Assembly: GCA_027082925.1 (NCBI GenBank)
Contig: JALWTD010000020.1
Span: 1 to 64,000 of the forward strand
DNA from: Flavobacteriaceae bacterium
Lineage (GTDB): Bacteria > Bacteroidota > Bacteroidia > Flavobacteriales > Flavobacteriaceae
DNA: 64,000 nt
Reading direction: 5' to 3'
The notes under the pieces were generated by a model that worked only from the letters and a program-made list of their open reading frames with translations, did not search any database and was not told the DNA's origin. Shown here piece by piece: positions 27,349-37,344 of this stretch; position 1 is the first letter of the stretch; every line of letters starts with the position of its first letter. Made by a program: the position numbers and the translations under genes.

Positions 27349-29486
27349 TTAACAACTATCTTGTGTGTTTCACAAGTATTATTTGTTTGCATCTTAAAAA
27401 AGTAAAGTCCTTTTTTTAAATCGGTTACTTCAATAGACGTTGAATTGTTTCTAGAAAACTTTTTTACAGTTCTTCCCAAAATGTCAAAAACGGTGATTTC
27501 ATAATTTTCTTGAGTGGTTTGCACGTTTAACACAGTACTTGTAGGGTTGGGAAACAGGTGAAATAAACTACTTAAACTAGTTGTATTTCTTAAGTCTTTT
27601 TGTACGTGAATTTTAACCGAAGTTACCGAAAAAGCAGGTATGTTTAAAGTGTAAGTATTGTTAGTTAACACTTGCTCTTCTGTTGTTGTTGAAATGTATT
27701 GGTCAATCATTGTTCCGTATAGTTTTTTAACACGTATAGTATCGGCCAAATACGAAGAGGGAATTTCTAAATTTACTTGATAGCTTTGCGTATCATCTCT
27801 ATTAATAAGTAGTACGTTTGCGTAAGAACCATCAGTACTTATACCGCCCCACTTCTCAATAGCATTTATAGATAGGGTACTTACCAAGTCGTTTGAAAGA
27901 ATTTGTATTTGAGGTAAATTAGTTCCGTCTAAAGCAAAAGGATATGTTCCTATGGTTTCCATAACCATACGGGTTGCTTTTCCTTCTACAGAAGTGTTTA
28001 ATGTAGTATTACTATGAAATAGATGAATAAAGTTTGATCCTGAAGCTATTAAAGCAAAATGATTATTTGCACGTAAATCAATATCTTTTCGAATTGATTT
28101 TTCAAATAAATTACCCCAAAAAGAAGCTACATATACACCACTTGAAATTCCTTTATGCGGATGATTATCGGGAGCTGCATCATACAAATTAATATTCCAC
28201 TCTGTAACAGCAACACCTACACTATTAGAAATACCCCAACTAGCAACTCTTTGATTCCATAAGTTTTGGTATTCAATTAGCGAGTTTATTTCTTTTTCGG
28301 CGACATACACTTCTTCAGAAAAATAACCATGTTCTGCAAGTGGTTGAGTTTCACTTCCCGGATAAGAATGCACTACCATAAAATCGGGAGGACTGGTAGC
28401 AAAATCTTGTTGAAATACGGGATCTTCATATAGTTCGGGTTTTAAGGCAACTACGTAACCAATTTCTATAGTTGGGTCGGCTAATTTCATGGCATTTCGA
28501 TACGCAAAAGCACCGTCGTGTTCAACGCTATTATATTCTATTAAAACGGCGTCATTTGCTTGTATTCCTCCATTTGGGGAAAGCGTAACCTGTGTTTCGT
28601 CCCAAGAAAATTCAGAAGTAGACAAAAGATTGGAAGGATTGGTTAAGCTATTGTACAATGCTTGTACATCGGCCGGAGATGTTCCTAGTGAATGTGCCCA
28701 ATTAAAGTCAAAATTAGGTGTTCGGTATACTCTCACCGAGTTGGAATCTGAAATGTCAAGTTTTGGGAATTTAACAGAAACAATATCGGTAGTTTTAGCG
28801 TTGTTGTAAAATAGCAAGTCGCCTAAAATAGCTGTTTCTAAATCAAGTCCGCCAATAATAGGTACCCAACCTTCTCTAAAAAATGAGCCACCATAATAAT
28901 AAAGTCGGTCTATTTCTTCATGAGTTAAAGGTTTAGGAGCTTCACCCGTTCTAAAGTTTATAAAATTCTGGTAACCTAGCCATGACCAGCCAAAGGCCCA
29001 TCGGGTGTTAGATTCATTTCCTATTTCCCAATATTTTACTTGAATAGGAGCCGAATTTCCTAATAAATTAGCTCTTAAATCAGCATAATACGAATCGGTA
29101 CTATTACAAAATTTAACAAATTCTGCAGTTTCTGCAGCGTTGCTTGTGCCAAAATTAGCAACTATTTGTAAATCGGCACCATAAGTTTCAAGATAAGGAA
29201 TCACATTTTTAAGGTTAAACTTTCCGGAAACATTAAGATGCTCTAGCCAATTATAATCTTGACTTATATTTCCTCCGGGCCAACGAATAATTCCTGGATG
29301 TAACTGCGGAAAGGAATCTCTGAACATTTGGTTTTCAAACAACGTTAAATTTGAATTTGAACTGTGATTGTAACCTCTCCACGATTTTTGAATGGTATCA
29401 TAAACAGGGTTTTCAGGCAAAGTAATGGTAATTTGACTGTAACCTATAAAGGTTAAAAAGAAAAAGAGGGTTACTATTTTTTTCAT
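27345..29486 (-). CDS. T9SS-exported glycoside-hydrolase-like protein
   Basis: A 713-residue secreted protein with a signal peptide (about 1-17) and a catalytic-type TIM-barrel region. It contains RWPGGNISQDYNWLEHL near the N-terminus, WEIGNES (likely acid/base Glu) at about 158-164 and VTEWNINLYD (likely nucleophile Glu) farther on. This arrangement is typical of clan GH-A enzymes such as GH39, GH51 and GH79. A beta-sandwich follows, then a Por_Sec tail (about 640-713: LFPNPTSTVLNVQ, ILGRTVKKFS, KGLYFFKMQTN) that directs export by the type IX system. The substrate is likely a polysaccharide but cannot be specified. The family assignment needs a profile search. Confidence 0.75.
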   Translation of the reverse strand: MKKIVTLFFFLTFIGYSQITITLPENPVYDTIQKSWRGYNHSSNSNLTLFENQMFRDSFPQLHPGIIRWPGGNISQDYNWLEHLNVSGKFNLKNVIPYLETYGADLQIVANFGTSNAAETAEFVKFCNSTDSYYADLRANLLGNSAPIQVKYWEIGNESNTRWAFGWSWLGYQNFINFRTGEAPKPLTHEEIDRLYYYGGSFFREGWVPIIGGLDLETAILGDLLFYNNAKTTDIVSVKFPKLDISDSNSVRVYRTPNFDFNWAHSLGTSPADVQALYNSLTNPSNLLSTSEFSWDETQVTLSPNGGIQANDAVLIEYNSVEHDGAFAYRNAMKLADPTIEIGYVVALKPELYEDPVFQQDFATSPPDFMVVHSYPGSETQPLAEHGYFSEEVYVAEKEINSLIEYQNLWNQRVASWGISNSVGVAVTEWNINLYDAAPDNHPHKGISSGVYVASFWGNLFEKSIRKDIDLRANNHFALIASGSNFIHLFHSNTTLNTSVEGKATRMVMETIGTYPFALDGTNLPQIQILSNDLVSTLSINAIEKWGGISTDGSYANVLLINRDDTQSYQVNLEIPSSYLADTIRVKKLYGTMIDQYISTTTEEQVLTNNTYTLNIPAFSVTSVKIHVQKDLRNTTSLSSLFHLFPNPTSTVLNVQTTQENYEITVFDILGRTVKKFSRNNSTSIEVTDLKKGLYFFKMQTNNTCETHKIVVN

Positions 29487-29596
29487 TGAACGTTTGTTTT
29501 TTTGCCAATTTGTTTTAAATCTCAGGTATTAAATATACCATTCTTAAAATAAAGTAGCTATTCTAACTTTTTGTTTTTCCATAATTCAAAGTCATC

Positions 29597-29980
29597 TCAA
29601 TACAGTGTTACACCACTGTTATTGTTATACTGGTTCACGGCATTAATAATAGGTTCGGGAATGTATAATTTTATAGGGTTAAAATTTTGAATGCCGTCAA
29701 GTTCATTTAAAGGGGTGTTAGGGTGATGCATGTATTCATTTTCAACATCAATAATTTTATGAGTAATAGCGTCTTCAGTAACATAGAATTTGAAAACGCC
29801 ATTTTTTCCTTCACCTTTTATATCTGCATATTGTGGGTTTGAAGATGAAATAATACTTGAAGAGCCTTCGTAACCAGATTTAAATATTAATACACCTAAA
29901 TTATCCACATTAATAGTATCGTTTTCTGAACAATTTATTAGGAATAAGGCAGAAATAAATAAGATAGCTACATTTCTCAT
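29597..29980 (-). CDS. Small lipoprotein, unknown function
   Basis: A 127-residue predicted lipoprotein: a short hydrophobic leader ends in the lipobox LINC, with the lipidated cysteine at about residue 17. The mature part is hydrophilic, with SGYEGSSSIISSSNPQYAD and a C-terminal region rich in Asn and Pro. No domain is recognised. It stands alone, 110 bases behind the glycoside-hydrolase-like gene start, with about 150 bases to the divergent thioredoxin-like gene. Outer-membrane or surface location is likely; function is unknown. Confidence 0.65.
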   Translation of the reverse strand: MRNVAILFISALFLINCSENDTINVDNLGVLIFKSGYEGSSSIISSSNPQYADIKGEGKNGVFKFYVTEDAITHKIIDVENEYMHHPNTPLNELDGIQNFNPIKLYIPEPIINAVNQYNNNSGVTLY

Positions 29981-30083
29981 GCTTAATTGTTTGTAGAGTT
30001 AGACATGTGCTAGATGAAAAGGTTTAAAGTAAAAGACAAACTAAATTCTTTTAGGTTTCATAAAGGATGATGATAAAAATAGT

Positions 30084-30091
30084 TATTTTTG
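30084..30091 (+). promoter_or_regulatory. Promoter -7 box
   Basis: TATTTTTG, a match to TAnnTTTG, lies 40 bases before the ATG at 30132. No clear -33 TTG was found. Confidence 0.4.
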
Positions 30092-30131
30092 GTCTAATTC
30101 TTGAAATAAGTAATAAAAACCCAACGAACAG

Positions 30132-31475
30132 ATGTATAAAAAAATACTAGTAATTGTTTTTCTATTTTCGGTTACAATTCAAAGTCAAAATGTTGTAAAG
30201 GGAAAATTAGTTCCGCAAAAATCATACGAATGGATTGTACTGTATCAATTAAAAGGAGCTAAGCAAATATATATTGCAAACACAAAGATAAAAGACGGTT
30301 CTTTTTTAATAAATATGCCTTCAACGGCTTCTAACGGAATGTATCGTTTGATGTATGAAATGGGTGGGAATAATTTTATAGATTTTATATACAATAACGA
30401 GTCTATTGAGCTTCAGTTTAATCCAGAAAATTTACAAGAAACATTACAGTTTTTAACTTCTGAAGAAAATAAAATTTACACTAAATATTTGCGTGCAAAT
30501 TCAACAATTCAACACAAAATAGATTCTTTACAACTAGGATATTTTAATCTAAAAACTCAAAAAGAAAAAGAAGAAGTTGCTAAAAAATATAAAGAAGCTA
30601 TCTTAAAAAAAGACAGTATTCAAAGCTATTATGAGAAAAAATCGGAAGGAAAATTAGCAAATCACTTTATACATGCCGGAAAAATATATAGTGCTCCTGA
30701 GATTATAGCGACAGCACAAGAGTATTTAAATGCAGAAAAGTTGCATTACTTCGATTCTTTAAACATGGAAGATCAAGTATTGTTAAATTCTACTTTTTTA
30801 ACAGAGCGTATAATGGATTATGTTTTTTATTTAAACGTGTCTGATGATGTAGAAGTTCAAGACGCATTGTATAAAAAAGCCATTCAGGAGGTATTGCAAA
30901 AAGTAACACAAAACATTTCTTACAGAAGTGAATTGATAGCAACTTTTTTATACGTTTTCTCACAACAAGAGAATGCTGTAGTCACCAACTATTTAATAGA
31001 AAACTATTATAGTAAGTTGCCTCAAGAATATATTAGCCAAGAGGTTATTTCACAAGCAAAAGAGAATATTAAATTAGCGATAGGAAATACAGCTCCTGAA
31101 ATTACTTGGGAAGAAGAAGGGGTTACACAAACACTTTCTAAAATAAACAAAGCAGACACGTACATTCTTGTATTTTGGAGCACAGGCTGCTCACATTGTT
31201 TAAATGAGATTCCTAAACTTTATGAGTATACAAAAGACAATAAAGAGGTGCACGTAATAGCAGTAGCTTTGGAAGAAGACGATAAAGCATTTAATAACTA
31301 TGCTAAAATACACGTAAATTGGAGCAATGTTTTAGCTTTAAATAAATGGCAAAATCCGGTAGTAAAACAGTATAAAATAAAGGCAACACCAACGTATTTT
31401 ATTTTAGATAAAAACAAAAAAATTATAGCAAAACCAGATCATATTGAAGATGTGAAAAAGTTTTTTGAACATTAA
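30132..31475 (+). CDS. TlpA-like thioredoxin-fold protein
   Basis: A 447-residue secreted protein with a signal peptide (about 1-18, IQSQN), an N-terminal beta domain of the DUF4369 kind (about 20-110, KIKDGSFLINMPS) and a helical middle. The C-terminal domain (about 315-447) is thioredoxin-like, with the redox motif in FWSTGCSHCLNEIPKL (CSHC) and the cis-proline region KIKATPTYFILDKN. Such proteins reduce or resolve disulfides in the periplasm. Its stop overlaps that of the convergent yraN-like gene by 4 bases. Confidence 0.85.
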   Translation: MYKKILVIVFLFSVTIQSQNVVKGKLVPQKSYEWIVLYQLKGAKQIYIANTKIKDGSFLINMPSTASNGMYRLMYEMGGNNFIDFIYNNESIELQFNPENLQETLQFLTSEENKIYTKYLRANSTIQHKIDSLQLGYFNLKTQKEKEEVAKKYKEAILKKDSIQSYYEKKSEGKLANHFIHAGKIYSAPEIIATAQEYLNAEKLHYFDSLNMEDQVLLNSTFLTERIMDYVFYLNVSDDVEVQDALYKKAIQEVLQKVTQNISYRSELIATFLYVFSQQENAVVTNYLIENYYSKLPQEYISQEVISQAKENIKLAIGNTAPEITWEEEGVTQTLSKINKADTYILVFWSTGCSHCLNEIPKLYEYTKDNKEVHVIAVALEEDDKAFNNYAKIHVNWSNVLALNKWQNPVVKQYKIKATPTYFILDKNKKIIAKPDHIEDVKKFFEH

Positions 31476-31831
31476 AAATGTAAGAAAGCATCGGCTAAAT
31501 GCATTGTGTGAAATTGTCCGTTTTTGTTAGTAATGGCAATAATGTCAAAGCGCACATCAACATCTAAATCATTAGAAATTACATATTCATTAATAGCCTC
31601 AACAAGTAATTTTATTTTTTTGGGAGTTACAAAATCTTGTGGATTTCCAAAGTAAGTAGACGAACGTGTTTTTACTTCAATAACGGCTAAAGTAGTTCCT
31701 TTTTTCGCAATAATATCGACTTCAGCTTTTTTAAACCTCCAATTTTTTTCCAGAATTTGATATCCGTTTTTTAAAAGGTAATTAGCTGCAAGTTGTTCTC
31801 CGGTATACCCTAAATTATTGTGTTGGGCCAT
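31472..31831 (-). CDS. YraN/UPF0102-family nuclease-like protein
   Basis: A 119-residue cytoplasmic protein of the UPF0102 (YraN) family. It begins with the typical GYTGEQLAANYLLKNGYQILEKN and carries a PD-(D/E)XK-like core, with D in AEVDIIAKKG and E-x-K in VIEVKTRSS. The family is thought to act on nucleic acid, perhaps in recombination or processing, without a settled function. Its start shares one base with the stop of the LD-carboxypeptidase gene, so the two are cotranscribed. Confidence 0.9.
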   Translation of the reverse strand: MAQHNNLGYTGEQLAANYLLKNGYQILEKNWRFKKAEVDIIAKKGTTLAVIEVKTRSSTYFGNPQDFVTPKKIKLLVEAINEYVISNDLDVDVRFDIIAITNKNGQFHTMHLADAFLHF

Positions 31832-32847
31832 TAAAATTTAAGTTTGGTTTTTTCTTTGGTTATTTCAAGTGTTACGTTTCTTCCTAAAATTAAAGCTCTA
31901 TTATCACTGTCGTGTCCGGCAGGAAAATCAAAAACCACAGGGAAATCATATTCTGACAATACCTCTAAAATAAGTGCTTCTACCGTTTTACCAAAAGGAG
32001 TTGTATTTTTACGAACCTTGGTAATGCCTCCCACAATAACACCTTTACAATTTTCGAAATATCCGGCACGTTTTAAACTTTGAAGCATTCTATCAATGTG
32101 GTATTTATATTCTCCAATTTCTTCAAAAAATAAAATTTTATTTTTAGTTGAAATACTTGTTCTAGAGCCTAGCATAGTATGCAACAGCGTTAAATTACCA
32201 CCAACTAGTTGCCCTTTTGCATTTCCAAGCCTATTGTATTTAGAAGAAGGAATTGTGTACTGTAATTTTTTCCCAAACAAAGCCTTTTTAAATGAAGCAA
32301 TTGCTTCACTCATTTTTTCGAGATTTTCACGATAGTGTTCATCTTTTTCAGGAAGGCTAATAGGCATTAAGGCATGCATAGATTCTATTCCTAAATTGTG
32401 AATTTCATTGTGTAGTGCTGTAACATCAGAGTATCCAATAATCCATTTTGGATGTTTTTTAAATGTGGTGTAGTCTAGTTTATCTATTATTCTAACAGTT
32501 CCATATCCACCTCTTGCACACCAAATAGCTTTTATATTAGGATTGTCTAATGCAGCTTGAAAATCGGAAGCACGTTCATCATCGGTACCTGCAAAATGGT
32601 AATTTTTTTCAAACACATGCGCTCCTAAAACAACGTGTAGCCCCCAGCTTTCAACAAGTTTAATTGCTTCTTCAACCTCTTTTTGACCATTCTTTAATCT
32701 TCCTGCCGGAGCAACAATGGCAATAGTATCGCCCTTTTTTAAATACGGAGGTTGAATAAGGTTGTTTTGCTGTTCTTGAGCGTATGAAAAAATGGGTGTA
32801 GTTAAAAACACCAACAATAGTAATTTTAAAACGGTTTTTTGAATCAT
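31831..32847 (-). CDS. LD-carboxypeptidase, S66 family
   Basis: A 338-residue enzyme that removes the terminal D-alanine from tetrapeptides of murein during cell-wall recycling. An N-terminal hydrophobic segment (about 5-23, IFSYAQ) suggests export, unlike the cytoplasmic E. coli LdcA. Family landmarks are GDTIAIVAPAG, the nucleophile serine in GYSDVTALHNEI, glutamate in FFEEIGEYKYHID and the histidine in DFPAGHD, so the Ser-Glu-His set is present. It overlaps the yraN-like gene by one base. Confidence 0.9.
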   Translation of the reverse strand: MIQKTVLKLLLLVFLTTPIFSYAQEQQNNLIQPPYLKKGDTIAIVAPAGRLKNGQKEVEEAIKLVESWGLHVVLGAHVFEKNYHFAGTDDERASDFQAALDNPNIKAIWCARGGYGTVRIIDKLDYTTFKKHPKWIIGYSDVTALHNEIHNLGIESMHALMPISLPEKDEHYRENLEKMSEAIASFKKALFGKKLQYTIPSSKYNRLGNAKGQLVGGNLTLLHTMLGSRTSISTKNKILFFEEIGEYKYHIDRMLQSLKRAGYFENCKGVIVGGITKVRKNTTPFGKTVEALILEVLSEYDFPVVFDFPAGHDSDNRALILGRNVTLEITKEKTKLKF

Positions 32848-32914
32848 AAAAAAGCTTTTTGTAAATGTAACTTTTTTAAGTTGTTTAAAAAAATGTGTTC
32901 TACTAGCTTTTTCT

Positions 32915-32922
32915 TACTTTTG
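32915..32922 (+). promoter_or_regulatory. Promoter -7 box for metG
   Basis: TACTTTTG matches TAnnTTTG and lies 52 bases before the ATG at 32975. No TTG stands at the normal -33 distance. Confidence 0.5.
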
Positions 32923-32974
32923 CAGGACAAAATAGATTTGAAAATACCAATTAAGTTTATAAAATTATAATTAA

Positions 32975-35041
32975 ATGGATACTCCTAAAAGATATACAAT
33001 AACGGCAGCACTACCTTATACAAACGGTCCGGTTCATATAGGACATTTGGCAGGAGTGTATGTTCCTGCAGATATTTACGCCCGATATTTAAGAAATACA
33101 GGGAATGATGTACTTTATATTTGCGGTTCTGATGAGCACGGAGTACCTATTACTTTAAAAGCTAAAAAAGAAGGTGTAACACCTCAAGATATTGTAGATA
33201 AATACCATACAATTATTAAAAATTCTTTTGAAGAGTTTGGAATATCGTTCGATAATTATTCAAGAACATCTGCACAAGTACACCACGAAACAGCATCGAC
33301 ATTTTTTAAAAAACTGTATGATGAAGGCAAGTTTATAGAAGAAACAACAGAGCAGTTATACGATGAAGAAGCAAAACAATTTTTAGCGGATAGATTTGTT
33401 GTTGGAACCTGCCCAAAGTGTGGAAATGAAGAAAGTTATGGCGATCAGTGTGAAAGTTGCGGAACAAGTCACAACGCAACAGATTTAATTAAACCAAAAT
33501 CGGCGATAACAGGAAATATTCCTTCAAAAAAAGAAACAAAACATTGGTATTTACCACTAGATAAATACGAAGGTTGGTTACGAGAATGGATTGTAGAAGG
33601 GCATAAAAACGATTGGAAAACAAATGTTTTAGGACAAGTAAAATCGTGGTTAGATGATGGATTAAAACCAAGAGCTGTTACACGAGATTTAGATTGGGGT
33701 ATACCGGTTCCTGTTGAAGGTGCTGAGGGAAAAGTACTTTATGTGTGGTTTGATGCGCCTATAGGTTATATTTCTTCTACAAAAGAATGGGCACAAAAAA
33801 CAGGTAAAAATTGGGAGCCTTATTGGAAAGATAAAAACACCAAATTAATTCACTTTATAGGAAAAGATAACATTGTTTTTCACTGTATTATTTTTCCGGC
33901 AATGTTAAAAGCTGAAGGGAGTTTTATTTTACCCGAAAATGTACCGGCAAACGAATTTTTAAATTTAGAAGGGAATAAAATATCTACCTCAAAAAACTGG
34001 GCAGTTTGGTTGCATGAGTATTTAGAAGATTTTCCTAACAAACAAGATGTATTGCGGTATGCTTTAACTGCAAATGCTCCGGAAACAAAAGACAATGATT
34101 TTACTTGGAAAGATTTTCAAGCTCGGAATAATAACGAATTGGTTGCCATTTTTGGAAATTTTATTAATAGAGTAGTAGTACTAACAAATAAATACTATGA
34201 CGGAATTGTCCCTACTCCAAATGAGTTTACTTCAATAGATAATGAAACATTAGAAAAACTACAAAAATTTCCTTCAATTATAGGAAGTTCTATTGAACGT
34301 TACCGATTTAGAGAAGCCTCACAAGAATTAATAAACTTGGCACGTTTAGGAAACAAATACTTGGCCGATGCAGAACCTTGGAAGCTGGTAAAAACAGATA
34401 CAGAACGCGTTAAAACAATTATGTATGTTGCATTACAAATTGCTGCCGGATTAGCAGTTTTAGCCGAACCTTTTTTACCTTTTACCGCTACAAAATTAAA
34501 AGAAATACTTCGCCTACCTTCAACAAAAGAAGCATTATCTTGGAGCTCGGTAGCTCAAAATAACACCTTGATAAAAGAAAACCATCAAATAGGAAAAGCA
34601 GAACTGCTGTTTGCTAAAATAGAAGACCAAGAAATTCAAAAACAATTGGATAAGCTAGCGGCTACAAAGCTCAAAAATGAAGTTGAAAATAAAACCGTAG
34701 TTCCTCAAAAAGAAACAATTGAATTTACAGATTTTACAAAACTAGATATTAGAGTTGGAACTATTTTAGAAGCTGTAAAAATTCCGAAGGCTAAAAAATT
34801 ATTACAACTAAAAGTAGATGTAGGAATAGACACTCGTACCATTGTGTCAGGAATTGCAGAAACGTTTAAGCCTGAAGAAATTATTGGCAGAAAGGTAATA
34901 GTACTGGTAAATTTAGCACCTAGAAAACTACGAGGAGTAGAGAGTCAAGGTATGATTTTAATGACTGAAACACCTGAAGGGAAATTGGTATTTATTGCTC
35001 CGGAAAACGATTCGGTAAGCAACGGAGAACAAGTAAGCTAA
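32975..35041 (+). CDS. metG: Methionine-tRNA ligase
   Basis: A 688-residue class I aminoacyl-tRNA synthetase that charges tRNA-Met. The HIGH motif is in [10 protein letters not shown], the KMSKS motif appears as KISTSKN, and a zinc knuckle is in [18 protein letters not shown]. The anticodon-binding helices follow. The C-terminal EMAP/tRNA-binding domain (about 585-688, [19 protein letters not shown]) is of the dimerising type. All parts of a full-length MetRS are present. The tex gene follows 21 bases downstream. Confidence 0.97.
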   Translation: MDTPKRYTITAALPYTNGPVHIGHLAGVYVPADIYARYLRNTGNDVLYICGSDEHGVPITLKAKKEGVTPQDIVDKYHTIIKNSFEEFGISFDNYSRTSAQVHHETASTFFKKLYDEGKFIEETTEQLYDEEAKQFLADRFVVGTCPKCGNEESYGDQCESCGTSHNATDLIKPKSAITGNIPSKKETKHWYLPLDKYEGWLREWIVEGHKNDWKTNVLGQVKSWLDDGLKPRAVTRDLDWGIPVPVEGAEGKVLYVWFDAPIGYISSTKEWAQKTGKNWEPYWKDKNTKLIHFIGKDNIVFHCIIFPAMLKAEGSFILPENVPANEFLNLEGNKISTSKNWAVWLHEYLEDFPNKQDVLRYALTANAPETKDNDFTWKDFQARNNNELVAIFGNFINRVVVLTNKYYDGIVPTPNEFTSIDNETLEKLQKFPSIIGSSIERYRFREASQELINLARLGNKYLADAEPWKLVKTDTERVKTIMYVALQIAAGLAVLAEPFLPFTATKLKEILRLPSTKEALSWSSVAQNNTLIKENHQIGKAELLFAKIEDQEIQKQLDKLAATKLKNEVENKTVVPQKETIEFTDFTKLDIRVGTILEAVKIPKAKKLLQLKVDVGIDTRTIVSGIAETFKPEEIIGRKVIVLVNLAPRKLRGVESQGMILMTETPEGKLVFIAPENDSVSNGEQVS

Positions 35042-35062
35042 TTTTAACTTTACGCAAGTCAA

Positions 35063-37189
35063 GTGCAGTTATTTAATTTTATACAACAACACCTAGATGT
35101 ATCTAAAAATGCTATTGAAAACACCATTCAGTTGTTGCAAGACGATTGTACAATTCCTTTTATAGCCCGATATAGAAAAGAGCGAACAGGAAATTTAGAC
35201 GAAGTGCAAATTGCGCAAATCTACAATCTAAAAAAACAGTTTGAAGCACTAGTTCACCGTAAAGAAGTCATTCTAAAATCGTTAGAAGAGCAACAAGTTT
35301 TAACCCCTGAGCTTCAGAAAAAAATAGCGGATACCTACGAACTAACGTTGCTAGAAGATATTTACCTTCCTTTTAAGAAAAAAAGAAAAACCAAAGCAGA
35401 AATTGCCCGAAAAAAAGGACTAGAACCTTTAGCTAAAATAATAATGAGTCAACGTGCAACAGATATTGAACATATTGCCTCAAAATATATAAACAAAGAA
35501 GTACATACAGCATTAGAAGCACTAGAAGGAGCTAGAAATATTATTTCAGAATGGATTAATGAACGCATAGATATTCGAAATACAATACGATGGCAATTAG
35601 AAAAATTTGCACTGCTTACTACAAAAGAAGTAACTTCAAAATTAACCGATGAAAAAGCTCAGAAATACAGCGATTATTTTAATTGGTCAGAAGCTTTAAA
35701 CCGATGCCCTTCGCACAGATTGTTAGCTATTTTAAGAGCAGAAAAAGAAGGCTACATTAAAATTAAAATTACCATAGATAACGAAAAGGCAATTCACAAA
35801 ATTGAATCTAAAATAATCAGTTCAAATAACGCTTGTAGCTCTCAAATAAAACTCGCCATTCAAGACAGTTATAAACGATTACTGCTTCCGGCACTTTCAA
35901 ATGAAATTTTAACACGTTCTAAAGAAAAAGCCGATGACTCGGCCATAAGTGTTTTTGCTAAAAACTTAAAACAATTATTGTTAGGAGCACCTTTAGGAGA
36001 AAAAAACATTCTGGCAATAGATCCCGGATACAGAACCGGATGTAAAGTAGTTTGTTTAAATGCTCAAGGCAAATTATTGTACAACGAAACGATTTATCCT
36101 CATGCACCTAAAAACGATCAAATTGGGGCTATAAAAAAAATAAATTCGCTAGTAAACGCATATCAAATAGAAGCAATAGCCATTGGAAACGGAACAGCTT
36201 CTCGTGAAACAGAACAACTCATACGTAAAATAAGATTTAATAAAGAAATTCAGGTGTTTGTAGTTAGTGAAGCCGGAGCATCAATTTATTCTGCGTCAAA
36301 AATTGCACGTGAAGAATTTCCAAACTACGATGTAACAGTTAGAGGAGCTATTTCAATAGGTAGAAGATTAGCCGATCCGTTGGCAGAATTGGTTAAAATT
36401 GACGCAAAATCTATTGGCGTTGGCCAATATCAGCACGATGTGGATCAAGTAAAACTAAAAAATGCATTAGATCGTGTTGTAGAGAGCTGTGTAAACACTG
36501 TTGGTGTAAACATCAATACAGCAAGTAAATCGTTATTGAGTTATGTGTCTGGAATAGGTCCAAAATTGGCCGAAAATATTATTGCTTATCGAGAAAAAAA
36601 TGGAGCGTTTACCACTAAAAGCGAACTAAAAAAAGTACCTAGACTGGGGGCTAAAGCATTTGAGCAAAGTGCCGGATTTTTAAGAATAAAAAATGCCTCC
36701 AATCCGTTAGACGATTCGGCAGTACATCCGGAGAGTTATGCAATTGTTAAAAAAATGGCATCAGATGCCAATAAAAGCATTTCAGAACTAATAGGAAATA
36801 AAACCATTTTACAACGTATTCAGTTAGAAAACTATTGCACAGCTACAATAGGGTTACCAACCTTAAAAGATATTATTTCCGAATTAGAAAAACCCGGATT
36901 AGACCCTCGTAAATCGGCAAAAGTTTTTACGTTTAACCAACACATTAAAACCATTACCGATTTAAAAGTCGGACAATTATTGCCCGGAATAATCAATAAC
37001 ATTACCAATTTTGGGTGTTTTGTAGATATCGGAATTAAAGAAAGCGGTTTGGTACATGTATCAAATTTGGCAAATAAATATGTGAGCGATGTGAGCGAGG
37101 TAGTACAGTTGCATCAACAAGTTATTGTAAAAGTTTTAGAAGTAGATATTTCTAGAAAACGCATTCAACTTTCTATGAATTACAAATAG
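35063..37189 (+). CDS. tex: Tex-family RNA-binding transcription accessory protein
   Basis: A 708-residue cytoplasmic protein with the Tex order of domains: an N-terminal helical region (FIARYRKERTGNLDEVQ), a YqgF/RNase H-like fold (about 310-440, ILAIDPGYRTGCKVV), helix-hairpin-helix motifs (about 490-560, LLSYVSGIGPKLAENII) and a C-terminal S1 RNA-binding domain (about 635-705, VGQLLPGIINNITNFG). Tex binds nucleic acid and affects transcription. The start is GTG at 35063; no ATG lies close by in frame, and the protein begins as relatives do. Confidence 0.95.
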   Translation: MQLFNFIQQHLDVSKNAIENTIQLLQDDCTIPFIARYRKERTGNLDEVQIAQIYNLKKQFEALVHRKEVILKSLEEQQVLTPELQKKIADTYELTLLEDIYLPFKKKRKTKAEIARKKGLEPLAKIIMSQRATDIEHIASKYINKEVHTALEALEGARNIISEWINERIDIRNTIRWQLEKFALLTTKEVTSKLTDEKAQKYSDYFNWSEALNRCPSHRLLAILRAEKEGYIKIKITIDNEKAIHKIESKIISSNNACSSQIKLAIQDSYKRLLLPALSNEILTRSKEKADDSAISVFAKNLKQLLLGAPLGEKNILAIDPGYRTGCKVVCLNAQGKLLYNETIYPHAPKNDQIGAIKKINSLVNAYQIEAIAIGNGTASRETEQLIRKIRFNKEIQVFVVSEAGASIYSASKIAREEFPNYDVTVRGAISIGRRLADPLAELVKIDAKSIGVGQYQHDVDQVKLKNALDRVVESCVNTVGVNINTASKSLLSYVSGIGPKLAENIIAYREKNGAFTTKSELKKVPRLGAKAFEQSAGFLRIKNASNPLDDSAVHPESYAIVKKMASDANKSISELIGNKTILQRIQLENYCTATIGLPTLKDIISELEKPGLDPRKSAKVFTFNQHIKTITDLKVGQLLPGIINNITNFGCFVDIGIKESGLVHVSNLANKYVSDVSEVVQLHQQVIVKVLEVDISRKRIQLSMNYK

Positions 37190-37285
37190 GGTGTTTCCCC
37201 ATTTGGGGTCGGGCTTTCGCTACTCGCTTTTTTAAGGTTAAAAAACCTTAAAAAGAGCTCAAACAGAGCGCTCAATCCCTAACAC
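37189..37285. repeat. Hairpin-rich intergenic element, possibly dispersed
   Basis: This 97-base stretch is much more GC-rich than its surroundings. Its ends are GGTGTTTCCC and CCCTAACAC, complementary at GTGTT/AACAC. It holds a CCCC-ATTT-GGGG hairpin, the phrase TCGGGCTTTCGCTACTCGC, and a hairpin with arms TTTTAAGGTT and AACCTTAAAA at 37230-37253. I recall very similar phrases between genes in other Flavobacteriaceae genomes, so it may be one copy of a dispersed element. Only one copy is in this window. Confidence 0.5.
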
Positions 37286-37292
37286 AATAAAA

Positions 37293-37317
37293 AAAGGGTA
37301 TTTACAAAATACCCTTT
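37293..37317 (-). terminator. Terminator of ssb
   Basis: A perfect 11-bp stem, AAAGGGTATTT with AAATACCCTTT, has a 3-base loop at 37304-37306. On the minus strand it is followed by UUUU, which suits termination of the ssb gene ending at 37345; it may also stop transcripts from tex. Confidence 0.75.
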
Positions 37318-37344
37318 CCCTCTTTTTCAAAGCAACTTCCCGAG

